Shown: positions 50,241-57,718 of the stretch, one piece after another
Layout of the letters: every line of letters begins with the position of its first letter
How positions within the stretch are numbered: position 1 is the first letter of the stretch
Origin: a virus
Length of the DNA stretch: 58,555 bases
Virus record (IMG/VR): IMGVR_UViG_3300006793_004421
Location: 1-58,555 of that record
Strand: one strand, 5' to 3'
Made by a program: the position numbers and the translations under genes
Notes under the pieces: model-generated
What the model was told of the DNA's origin: nothing
Seen by the model: only the letters and a program-made list of their open reading frames with translations
Database searches by the model: none

Positions 50241-50471
50241 ATGTTAATACGTGAACTATTTCAAAAAGACCTAGAAGAAACTGCAACAGCAGGCGGTACA
50301 AGTGCAGGTGCTATAGCAACTGTGGCAAATCCAGTACATGCACATGGGCAAATACCACGTGATAAGAACGGTGTACCTAAAAAGAAGTCTAAGAAAAAAG
50401 CTGACGGCACAGTAGTCAATGCACTAGATGCGTCAGACAGTTTCTTTGGTGGCAAAGTAGCTAAACGATAA
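50241..50471 (+). CDS. Small internal-protein-like basic protein, 76 aa
   Basis: The product starts MLIRELFQKDLEETATAGG, nearly the same opening as MFLRELFEA of the large protein upstream, but Gln replaces the cleavage Glu; L-E-E|T at residues 11-13 is a weaker alternative. The rest is disordered and Lys-rich ('GVPKKKSKKKADGTV'), ending DSFFGGKVAKR. It is leaderless by promoter geometry. Confidence 0.6.
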   Translation: MLIRELFQKDLEETATAGGTSAGAIATVANPVHAHGQIPRDKNGVPKKKSKKKADGTVVNALDASDSFFGGKVAKR

Positions 50472-50474
50472 ATA
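50467..50474 (+). promoter_or_regulatory. Late promoter GATAAATA
   Basis: GATAAATAC overlaps the previous stop and lies 19 bases before the ATG at 50494, with AGAGAGATAAAG as ribosome site. Confidence 0.7.
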
Positions 50475-50493
50475 CTATTAGAGAGATAAAGTG

Positions 50494-51189
50494 ATGAAAA
50501 TGAACAAAAAACAACTAAAAGAAGGTTTAGCAGACATGGCTTACAAAGCTGAGTCAGACCATGAAGTACAGATGGCTAGAGCTGAATTATACAAAATTGC
50601 AAAATACAGTATCAAACTACACGAAATGCTTAAAGGTGTTGACGAGTCAGCAGGCTTAGAAGGCTGGGTACAAAGTAAAATTACTAAAAGTGCAGATTAC
50701 TTAGGTAGTGTTTATCATCACTTAGACTACCAATTTAAATTTGACGAAGTAGCAGAAGCAGTAACTGAATCTGAAAGAGACACACATTGTTCAGACAAGT
50801 GTTGTGGAGCAGATGTTAAAGCAGAAGACTGTGGATGTGCGGCAGACTGTAAAGGTTGTAACTGTAATGACCCTAAAGTATCCGAAGGCATTGATGCCAT
50901 GAAAAAAGCTGGCAATGCAAAAGCTGACGCAGAAGCAAAAGACCGTAAAGCAAGTAAGAAAAAGAACGAATCATACAAAGAATCACTAGCAAGTAGACTA
51001 AGTGAAAAAGTTAGCTCATGCTGTGCAGACTGTGGCAAAGATAGTTACACTACATTAAATCTTTCAGATGAAGAATTAGATGAAGTAGCTGGTCCTGATA
51101 AATGTTGGAAAGGCTATAAGAGAGCTGGAACACAAAAAGGTACTGGTAAGAATGCAGGCAAACGTGTTAACAAGTGCGTAAAGGCATAA
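50494..51189 (+). CDS. Internal-protein-like, Cys-rich basic-tailed protein, 231 aa
   Basis: ATG 50494 is preferred to the GTG before it. The N-terminus MKMNKKQLKEGLADMAYK has an L-K-E|G site after residue 10. A helical domain follows ('ELYKIAKYSIKLHEMLKG', 'DYLGSVYHHLDYQFKF'), then a cysteine cluster ('CSDKCCGADVKAEDCGCAAD', 'CKGCNCN') and 'SSCCADCGKDS' that may bind zinc or iron. The end is basic: 'GPDKCWKGYKRAGTQKGTGK' to KRVNKCVKA. Function unknown. Confidence 0.7.
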   Translation: MKMNKKQLKEGLADMAYKAESDHEVQMARAELYKIAKYSIKLHEMLKGVDESAGLEGWVQSKITKSADYLGSVYHHLDYQFKFDEVAEAVTESERDTHCSDKCCGADVKAEDCGCAADCKGCNCNDPKVSEGIDAMKKAGNAKADAEAKDRKASKKKNESYKESLASRLSEKVSSCCADCGKDSYTTLNLSDEELDEVAGPDKCWKGYKRAGTQKGTGKNAGKRVNKCVKA

Positions 51190-51190
51190 C

Positions 51191-52177
51191 ATGAAAATTA
51201 CGGATCTAATGGAAGCACCTCCCGGAGGTTGGCTTAATACCAAAGCAGTACTAGGTAAAGCAGACGACTTGGTTAGAAATAATCGTTTAGGTAAAGGCAT
51301 GGCTAATACCAACACAGCAATTTCTAAAAAGTTTGGTGGCGCTCATGGTAACAAAGCACCAATTGATCCAGAAGGTGGCATTGACGATAAAGAAACAGAT
51401 GATTGGATTGCAGGCAAAGGTACTAAAGATACTAAAGATGCAAAACCAAAAGCACCAACAAAAGATACTGGTGCAAAACCTTTAGACAAAGCACCAACAA
51501 CAGAACCTAAATCAATTGATGATTTAAAACCAGGTAGTGCATACAACGATGGCACAGCAACTTGGACATGGACTGGAACAGATTGGTCCGACGGTGCAGT
51601 TAAACTAGATCCTGCAACAGGATTTAAACAATTTAAAAAATCTAAAAACAAATTTGTAAAAGAAGGTCCATTTAAAGGTGTTGGCAAAGCCTTGATGAAG
51701 AGAAAGCTCAACAAACAATATAAAAAAGCAGACCTTGCAAATTTTGATAAATCAGGAATAGACACAAAAGGAAAAACTCCTGATGAAGTCGGGCAAATGA
51801 AGTCAGATTACTATCATGACAATATGGATAAGGCTGATAGAGCAAAAAAAGCCAAGGACCGGTTATCAAGAAATAAAAAAGTAAAAGAAGCACCTGGTGC
51901 GGCGGCTCCAGCAGATGCAAAACCAGATCCAAAACAAACACAACAGGTTGCACAAAAAGCAACAGCATTAAAAGGTGTTGTTGGTGGTAAAGCAAGTGGT
52001 GCTCAAATTGCAAAAGGATTAGATAAAGTTGCGGCAGGTGAAACATTACCGCCAAACATTATTAAAGCGATTGCTCCATATGCAACTGCTATTCAATCTA
52101 TGATGTCAAATCCTCAACTGTTTGGTAAGTTCAAAGCACTTATGAAACAAGCTGAAGCTGGACAGAACCAGCAATAA
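51191..52177 (+). CDS. Internal-protein-like disordered basic protein, 328 aa
   Basis: The protein starts MKITDLMEAPPGGW, with L-M-E|A after residue 8. Most of the chain is low-complexity, rich in Lys, Asp, Pro and Ala ('KDTKDAKPKAPTKDTGAKPL'), with a short WTWTGTDWSDGA element and a helical C-terminal part ('AIAPYATAIQSMMSNPQLFG'). It begins one base after the upstream stop. Disorder, charge and the N-terminal site fit a DNA-associated head protein. Confidence 0.65.
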   Translation: MKITDLMEAPPGGWLNTKAVLGKADDLVRNNRLGKGMANTNTAISKKFGGAHGNKAPIDPEGGIDDKETDDWIAGKGTKDTKDAKPKAPTKDTGAKPLDKAPTTEPKSIDDLKPGSAYNDGTATWTWTGTDWSDGAVKLDPATGFKQFKKSKNKFVKEGPFKGVGKALMKRKLNKQYKKADLANFDKSGIDTKGKTPDEVGQMKSDYYHDNMDKADRAKKAKDRLSRNKKVKEAPGAAAPADAKPDPKQTQQVAQKATALKGVVGGKASGAQIAKGLDKVAAGETLPPNIIKAIAPYATAIQSMMSNPQLFGKFKALMKQAEAGQNQQ

Positions 52178-52197
52178 CAATACCGTAAACACCCCTA

Positions 52198-52205
52198 CAT
52201 AAATA
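52198..52205 (+). promoter_or_regulatory. Late promoter CATAAATA, leaderless geometry
   Basis: CATAAATA ends exactly 5 bases before the ATG at 52211. No Shine-Dalgarno sequence lies between. Confidence 0.65.
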
Positions 52206-52210
52206 ATTGC

Positions 52211-52750
52211 ATGTTCATACCAAACAGGCAAAATCTAGAGTTCAAAGAATCTGCTGACATCTATACCCACGTATATGATGATTTCGAAACACTCAATCCA
52301 ATACTAGCTGAAAAAATTAAAGCTAGAGGCGATTGCCAATTTCGAAAAACAAACGTTAAAGCAGATATGACAGAATGGACAATGTTTAAGGATCCTGACT
52401 TTCAAAAGATTATTAACTTTGCTATTGATGTTGTACAAAATGGTCTTGAACATATGGTTGGTGGTGAATATCAAATAACAGATTGTTGGGGTGCAGTATA
52501 TCAAAAAGGCGATAGTTGTAGACCACATGCACATCATCCTGCTATTTGGAGTTTCGTTTACTATGTAGACGCAACACCAGATGATGCACCTTTGGTATTT
52601 CCAACAAGTAGTAATGCAATATTTCCAAATTCAGGACTTATAATAGTATTCCCAGGTTGGGTAACACACGAAGTACCAGAACAAAAGAATGATAAAGAAC
52701 GAATAGTAATAGCAGGTAATTTAACAATTCATCGTACACAAGCGGAATAA
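52211..52750 (+). CDS. 2OG-Fe(II) oxygenase-like protein (TIGR02466-type), copy 3
   Basis: The 179-residue product has 'GDSCRPHAHHPAIWSFVYYV' followed by 'GLIIVFPGWVTHEVPEQ' and ERIVIAGNL, the same ordered elements as the pair at 2214-3447 but in a more compact protein. The His-rich HAHH stretch and distal His would hold iron. Unlike the others it is under a late promoter, so its target may be a virion or late protein. Confidence 0.7.
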   Translation: MFIPNRQNLEFKESADIYTHVYDDFETLNPILAEKIKARGDCQFRKTNVKADMTEWTMFKDPDFQKIINFAIDVVQNGLEHMVGGEYQITDCWGAVYQKGDSCRPHAHHPAIWSFVYYVDATPDDAPLVFPTSSNAIFPNSGLIIVFPGWVTHEVPEQKNDKERIVIAGNLTIHRTQAE

Positions 52751-52755
52751 AGTTG

Positions 52756-52784
52756 TTGACAAGCAATAATAGTTCGTGTATAAT
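52756..52784 (+). promoter_or_regulatory. Sigma-70-like promoter before dsbA-like gene
   Basis: TTGACA at 52756-52761 and TATAAT at 52779-52784 have a 17-base spacer. The transcript would have a 22-base leader with TAAGGAG as ribosome site for the ATG at 52813. Confidence 0.8.
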
Positions 52785-52812
52785 GTACATAACAATTAAT
52801 TAAGGAGTTGAT

Positions 52813-53073
52813 ATGAGTGATAGAACATATGGCGCTGAAGAAAAAGCCAAACTAGAAAGATTGGTTAATGAAGGCGTAACAGTACTACAAGAAGTAGAAG
52901 ATCTAAACTTAGGTCTAAAAGATACTGTAAAAGCAGTAGCAGAAGAACTAGACATTAAGCCTAGTCTTATTAACAAAGCAATTAAGATCGCACAAAAAGG
53001 TGAATGGCATAAAGTTGCTGACGAATTTGATGATTTAGAAACACTAGTAGCCACAGTTGGCAGGGACAAATAA
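52813..53073 (+). CDS. dsbA: DsbA-like dsDNA-binding protein (late transcription accessory)
   Basis: The 86-residue product (MSDRTYGAEEKAKLERLVNE...) is helical, with 'TVKAVAEELDIKPSLINKAI' and 'EWHKVADEFDDLETLV'. This is the size and pattern I associate with T4 DsbA-like proteins of marine phages, where DsbA binds near late promoters. Assignment rests on remembered family patterns and is moderate. It has its own consensus promoter. Confidence 0.6.
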   Translation: MSDRTYGAEEKAKLERLVNEGVTVLQEVEDLNLGLKDTVKAVAEELDIKPSLINKAIKIAQKGEWHKVADEFDDLETLVATVGRDK

Positions 53074-53075
53074 TT

Positions 53076-53354
53076 TTGAATAGAGCAATCGACTTTTTTA
53101 AAACAAGCTATAGGCTAAGCCCTGTTGCATTCTATTGCGAAATGATTGAGGCATTGTTCTTAATCTCAGCAAGTGCAATATTGAGCTTTACTATATTAGA
53201 TCCCGCAACAACAATATTTGTACCATTATATTTGGTTGGAAGTTTATTGGGTATTGTTAGTGCAGTTATTAGACAAGCGGCATTTGTAATTATACTTTGT
53301 TCTTGGTTTTCAGCAATGAATCTTTGGGCATTAATACAGTTGTTCGTAATATGA
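53076..53354 (+). CDS. Membrane protein, 92 aa
   Basis: A TTG start (MNRAIDFFKTSYRLSPVAFY) follows the previous stop by two bases. Three hydrophobic segments follow: 'IEALFLISASAILSFTIL', 'IFVPLYLVGSLLGIVSAVI' and 'AAFVIILCSWFSAMNLWAL'. It is conserved-looking but of unknown function. It overlaps the next gene by 4 bases. Confidence 0.6.
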   Translation: MNRAIDFFKTSYRLSPVAFYCEMIEALFLISASAILSFTILDPATTIFVPLYLVGSLLGIVSAVIRQAAFVIILCSWFSAMNLWALIQLFVI

Positions 53355-53674
53355 AATATATGGTTGACATAGATCAAACAATCTGTTATAATAGTAACAG
53401 TGAATATGAATTTAGTGAACCAGATGTTCAACGTATACAACATTTCAATAAGTTGTATAATGAAGGCAATGAAATACATTATTGGACTGCTAGAGGCGGT
53501 ACCACAGGCAAAGATTGGAGTGAGCTTACTAAAGACCAATTTGCTGAATGGGGTGTACTATACACAACATTGAGTTTTAGAAAGCCACACTATGACATTT
53601 GGATAGACGACAAGGCAAGAGAGGCAAATGAATATTTTAGAGAGATTAAAGAAGAAGGTAATCGTCGGCCATAA
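53351..53674 (+). CDS. Small HAD-like phosphatase
   Basis: ATG 53351 (MKYMVDIDQTICYN) overlaps the membrane gene by ATGA and places HAD motif I (D6-x-D8-x-T10) at the N-terminus; a longer frame from 53297 lies inside the previous gene. The 107-residue protein continues with 'HYWTARGGTTGKDWSELTKD' and 'KPHYDIWIDDKA' as motif IV. It has no cap domain, like small phosphatases in capsule and sugar loci. Confidence 0.7.
   Translation: MKYMVDIDQTICYNSNSEYEFSEPDVQRIQHFNKLYNEGNEIHYWTARGGTTGKDWSELTKDQFAEWGVLYTTLSFRKPHYDIWIDDKAREANEYFREIKEEGNRRP
53364..53392 (+). promoter_or_regulatory. Possible sigma-70-like promoter inside HAD gene
   Basis: TTGACA at 53364-53369 and TATAAT at 53387-53392 with a 17-base spacer lie within the coding sequence for HAD motif I. 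The hexamers could be a by-product of the codons, or could serve the polymerase gene at 53726. Confidence 0.35.
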
Positions 53675-53725
53675 GCGACAGTATTGGTTTTTGTCAGCCC
53701 CAAGTGACATGCGAGGAGTAAAAAT

Positions 53726-56395
53726 ATGAGTTATGTAGACGCACAGTTCGATCGTGATCAGGATTTGATCAGAGTAGTCGAACGAAAAGATGGTAAGCGT
53801 TCTTACGCAGAATACCCAATCAAATACACATTCTATTATAAAGATCAACGTGGTAAGTACAAAAGTATTTACGGTGATCCATTAAGCAGAATCGTTGCTA
53901 AAAATACAAAACAGTTTCGTAAAGAACTAGCTATTAACAATACTAAAGAATTGTTTGAAAGCGATATCAATCCAATCTTCCAATGTTTAAGTGAAAACTA
54001 TTTAAATGCAGATTCGCCTAAGCTGAATGTTGCGTTCTTTGATATTGAGACAGACTTTGATCCAGAACGTGGCTTTGCTGATCCAAGTGATCCGTTTATG
54101 CCTATTACTGCTATTAGTGTACACTTACAATGGTTAGATACATTAGTTACATTTGCTATGCCTCCAAAAGGCTTAACTATGGAACAGGCAGAAGAAGAAG
54201 TTAAAGATTTCCCTAACACATACTTGTATGAAAAAGAAGGCGATATGCTAGAAGCATTCCTTGACATTATACAAGATAGTGATATACTTACAGGTTGGAA
54301 CAGTGAAGGTTATGATATTCCGTATACTGTCAACCGTGTAAAAAGAGTTTTAAGTAAAGATGATACAAGACGTTTTTGTTTGTGGAAACAACTTCCTAAA
54401 AAACGTGAGTATGAAAAGTATGGTCGTAAAGCAGAAACATATGATCTAGTTGGTCGTGTACATTTAGATAGTTTAGAATTATATCGTAAGTATACATATG
54501 AAGAAAGACACACATATAGACTAGATGCTATTGGTGAACTAGAAGTTGGTGAAAACAAGACTGTATACGAAGGTACATTAGATCAACTTTATAACAACGA
54601 CTTTAAAACGTTTATTGAATACAACAGACAAGACGTTGCACTACTAGACAAACTAGATAAGAAACTAAAGTTTATTGACCTTAGTAACGAACTAGCACAC
54701 AGTAACACAGTTTTACTACAAACTACTATGGGTGCAGTTGCAGTTACAGAACAAGCTATTATTAACGAAGCACATCACAGAGGTATGCAAGTTCCTAACA
54801 GAGTAAAACGTGAGCCAGGTAGTGATCCTGCCGCAGGTGCCTATGTTGCATTTCCTAAAAAAGGTGTACACAAGTGGATTGGTAGTATGGACTTGAACAG
54901 TCTGTATCCTAGTGTTATTCGTGCATTGAATATGGATCCAGCAACAGTTGTTGGACAACTACGTCCAGACTTAACTAACGCAATGGTTGAAGATGCAATG
55001 ACGCTTCAGAAGAAGTCGTTTGCAGGTGCTTGGGAAGGACGCTTTGGTACTATCGAATACGAAGCAGTTATGGAGCAAAAGAAAGACGTTAGTATTACTG
55101 TTGACTTTGAAAACGGTGAAAGTGAAATACTTAGTGGTGCTGAAGTATACAAATTAATATTTGATTCGCACAAGCCGTGGATGCTAACTGCTAACGGAAC
55201 TATATTAACTAACGAGTTTGACGGAGTTATTCCAGGACTACTTAAACGTTGGTATAGTGAACGTAAAGAATTGCAAAAGCAAAAAGGTAAAGCTATTGAT
55301 GCCGGCAACAAAATTGAACAAGCGTTTTGGGATAAACGACAGCTAGTTAAAAAGATTAACTTGAACAGTTTGTATGGTGCTATTCTAAATCCAGGTTGTA
55401 GATTCTTTGATCCACGTATTGGACAATCAACTACACTAACAGGTAGAGCTATTGCAAAGCACATGAGTGCAGAAGTAAACAAAGTTATTACAGGCAAATA
55501 TGATCATGTAGGCGATAGTATTATCTATGGTGATACAGATTCTGTTTACTTTAGTGCCCACCCTGTACTAAAAGAAGATATTAACAAAGGTGCTATTCCT
55601 TGGGGTAAAGAAAACGTTCTTAAACTTTATGATCAAATTTGTGAAGAAGCAAATGAAACATTTCCAAAGTTTATGATGGAAGCATTTCATTGTCCAAAAA
55701 GCAGGTCGGACGTTATTGCGGCAGGTAGAGAAATTGTTGCAGAGTCAGGCTTGTTTATTACAAAGAAACGTTATGCGGCTTTGATTTATGATAACGAAGG
55801 CGAACGTATGGACGTCGACGGTAAAGTAGGTAAAGTAAAAGCAATGGGTCTTGATCTTAAACGTTCAGACACTCCTGTGTTTATGCAAGACTTTTTAAGT
55901 GAACTATTGCTTATGGTACTTACAGATAAAACAGAAGCTGAGATACTTGAGAAGATTACAGAATTCCGTACTGCATTTAAGCTACGCCCTGGCTTTGAAA
56001 AAGGTTCGCCTAAACGTGCAAACAAGATTGGCGAGTATCAACGTAAAGAAGCAAAGATGGGTAAAGCTACTATGCCTGGACACGTAAGAGCAAGTATCAA
56101 TTGGAATACACTTAAACGTATGAACGGCGACAAGTATTCACAAGAAATTGTAGACGGTATGAAAGTTATTGTTTGCAAACTAAAACAGAATCCATTAGGA
56201 TATACAAGTGTTGCGTATCCAACAGACGAACTCCGTATTCCGGACTGGTTCAAAGAACTACCGTTTGATGATGACGCAATGGAATCAACTATTATTGACA
56301 ACAAACTAGATAACTTGATTGGTGTGTTGAACTACGATATCTCAAGCACATTACAGAACAATACATTTAGTTCGTTGTTTGACTTCGGAGAATAA
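53726..56395 (+). CDS. 43: DNA polymerase family B (gp43 type)
   Basis: The 889-residue product has the T4 gp43 order: exonuclease motif FFDIETDFD near residue 107, 'LTGWNSEGYDIPY' and 'NRQDVALLDKL', then polymerase motif A 'SMDLNSLYPSVIRALN' near 390, motif B 'KKINLNSLYGAILNPG' near 541 and motif C YGDTDSVYF near 600. It is close in length to T4 gp43 (898). GAGGAGT precedes the ATG. Four minus-strand frames are shadows. Confidence 0.95.
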   Translation: MSYVDAQFDRDQDLIRVVERKDGKRSYAEYPIKYTFYYKDQRGKYKSIYGDPLSRIVAKNTKQFRKELAINNTKELFESDINPIFQCLSENYLNADSPKLNVAFFDIETDFDPERGFADPSDPFMPITAISVHLQWLDTLVTFAMPPKGLTMEQAEEEVKDFPNTYLYEKEGDMLEAFLDIIQDSDILTGWNSEGYDIPYTVNRVKRVLSKDDTRRFCLWKQLPKKREYEKYGRKAETYDLVGRVHLDSLELYRKYTYEERHTYRLDAIGELEVGENKTVYEGTLDQLYNNDFKTFIEYNRQDVALLDKLDKKLKFIDLSNELAHSNTVLLQTTMGAVAVTEQAIINEAHHRGMQVPNRVKREPGSDPAAGAYVAFPKKGVHKWIGSMDLNSLYPSVIRALNMDPATVVGQLRPDLTNAMVEDAMTLQKKSFAGAWEGRFGTIEYEAVMEQKKDVSITVDFENGESEILSGAEVYKLIFDSHKPWMLTANGTILTNEFDGVIPGLLKRWYSERKELQKQKGKAIDAGNKIEQAFWDKRQLVKKINLNSLYGAILNPGCRFFDPRIGQSTTLTGRAIAKHMSAEVNKVITGKYDHVGDSIIYGDTDSVYFSAHPVLKEDINKGAIPWGKENVLKLYDQICEEANETFPKFMMEAFHCPKSRSDVIAAGREIVAESGLFITKKRYAALIYDNEGERMDVDGKVGKVKAMGLDLKRSDTPVFMQDFLSELLLMVLTDKTEAEILEKITEFRTAFKLRPGFEKGSPKRANKIGEYQRKEAKMGKATMPGHVRASINWNTLKRMNGDKYSQEIVDGMKVIVCKLKQNPLGYTSVAYPTDELRIPDWFKELPFDDDAMESTIIDNKLDNLIGVLNYDISSTLQNNTFSSLFDFGE

Positions 56396-56396
56396 T

Positions 56397-56939
56397 ATGG
56401 CTGTACATGGAATGATAGATTTAGAAACACTAGGCGTTGAGCCAGATAGTGTAATCATAACTCTAGGTGCTATCAAATTTGATCCGTACACTAATGAAGA
56501 TCCTCATAGTGGATTATACCTACGTTGTGACATCGAAGAACAAAGTGAAAAGCTAGGCAGAAGTATTGACGACAATACTCTTGCTTGGTGGACTAAACAA
56601 GATCAAAACATTCAAGACGAAGCATTTGGTGAGCATGAAGATCGAGTTAACATGGATCAACTTACAAAAGCAATTAATAAATTTTGTGTAGGTGTTGACC
56701 AACTATGGTGTCAAGGTCCATTGTTTGACTATGCAATATTACAAAACTTATATAAGAATATTAACAAGCCTTGTCCTTGGAACTTTTGGCAGATTAGAGA
56801 TAGTAGAACTATCTTTAGTATGATGCCTACAGATCCACGTAAAGCAATACAAGAAGAACTGCACAATGCTCTAGCTGACTGTTACTATCAAGCTAAGTGT
56901 GTACAACAAACGTTTAAAGCATTTGGAGTATCTAAGTGA
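56397..56939 (+). CDS. dexA: DEDD 3'-5' exonuclease (DexA-like)
   Basis: The ATG at 56397 (MAVHGMIDLETLG) starts one base after the polymerase stop. The 180-residue product has MIDLETLG as exonuclease motif I (D and E), 'PLFDYAILQNLYK' as motif II and 'HNALADCYYQAKCV' as motif III. This fits the T4 DexA/Rv2179c-like exonuclease group. Confidence 0.85.
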   Translation: MAVHGMIDLETLGVEPDSVIITLGAIKFDPYTNEDPHSGLYLRCDIEEQSEKLGRSIDDNTLAWWTKQDQNIQDEAFGEHEDRVNMDQLTKAINKFCVGVDQLWCQGPLFDYAILQNLYKNINKPCPWNFWQIRDSRTIFSMMPTDPRKAIQEELHNALADCYYQAKCVQQTFKAFGVSK

Positions 56940-57703
56940 GAATACTACTAACAGGACATAAAGGTATGGTTGGAACAGAGTTGTATACTGCTCTAACTAA
57001 AGAACATCGTGTTATTGGTATTGACTTAAAAGACGGCAATAACTTACTAGACTGTTCGTTAGACTTCGAAGTTGATCTAGTAATTCATCTTGCAGGCGAA
57101 AGCGGAATACCAAAAAGTTTAGAAGAGCCTGATTTGTATTTTCAACACAATGTAATAGCAACCAAAAGATTATTTGATCATTTTAAAAATACTAGAATAT
57201 TATATGCTAGTTCAAGTACTGCAAAAGAACCTAACAGAAATCCGTATGCTTTAACCAAACATACAGTTGAACGCATTGCACCACATTCAAGTCTAGGTAT
57301 GAGATTTACAACTATATACAGTAACAACTCAGAACTTAGGCCAAACATGTTAATACCTCGAATTATACGAAATGACGTACCACACGTAACGAATCATAAA
57401 AGAGACTTTATTCATGTTGCTGATATTGTAAGTGCAATACTTACATTAATCAAAAACGAAGATGTAAAAGGAGTTATTGATATCGGAACTGGCAAAAGCC
57501 AATCACTAAAAAGTATTTTAAAAGAATTTGGAATGAATCCACAAATGAAAATGGATACTCCCAATGAAAGAGCTGATAATGTTGCTGACATATCAGTATT
57601 ACAAGGCTTGGGTTGGAAAACAACAATTGAGCTAATACAATTCTTAAAAGACAAGAAAGAGCTTGACTTTTCAGAAAAACCTAAATATAATGTATATAAC
57701 TAA
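56936..57703 (+). CDS. NAD-dependent epimerase/dehydratase (extended SDR)
   Basis: The GTG start overlaps the previous stop (GTGA). The 255-residue product has the nucleotide-binding start RILLTGHKGMVG (GxxGxxG), 'VDLVIHLAGESG', an active-site Y-x3-K in 'NRNPYALTKHTVE' and 'RDFIHVADIVSAI'. It probably converts a sugar nucleotide, in line with the phosphomannomutase-like and glycosyltransferase genes at the left of the window. Confidence 0.85.
   Translation: MRILLTGHKGMVGTELYTALTKEHRVIGIDLKDGNNLLDCSLDFEVDLVIHLAGESGIPKSLEEPDLYFQHNVIATKRLFDHFKNTRILYASSSTAKEPNRNPYALTKHTVERIAPHSSLGMRFTTIYSNNSELRPNMLIPRIIRNDVPHVTNHKRDFIHVADIVSAILTLIKNEDVKGVIDIGTGKSQSLKSILKEFGMNPQMKMDTPNERADNVADISVLQGLGWKTTIELIQFLKDKKELDFSEKPKYNVYN
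57663..57691 (+). promoter_or_regulatory. Sigma-70-like promoter for sliding clamp
   Basis: TTGACT at 57663-57668 and TATAAT at 57686-57691 have a 17-base spacer. The upstream context matches the promoter at 29519 (AGAGCTTGACTTTTCAG). A 21-base leader carries GGAG. Confidence 0.75.
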
Positions 57704-57718
57704 TGGAGAAATGTTAAA

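Noticed and set aside
53297-53350. Upstream start for the small HAD phosphatase
   Set aside because: The extension lies inside the membrane-protein gene and pushes HAD motif I away from the N-terminus.
53675-53725. Autogenous gp43 operator hairpin upstream of DNA polymerase
   Set aside because: Only a 4-bp GACA/TGTC pairing is visible and it does not enclose the ribosome site as in T4 or RB69.
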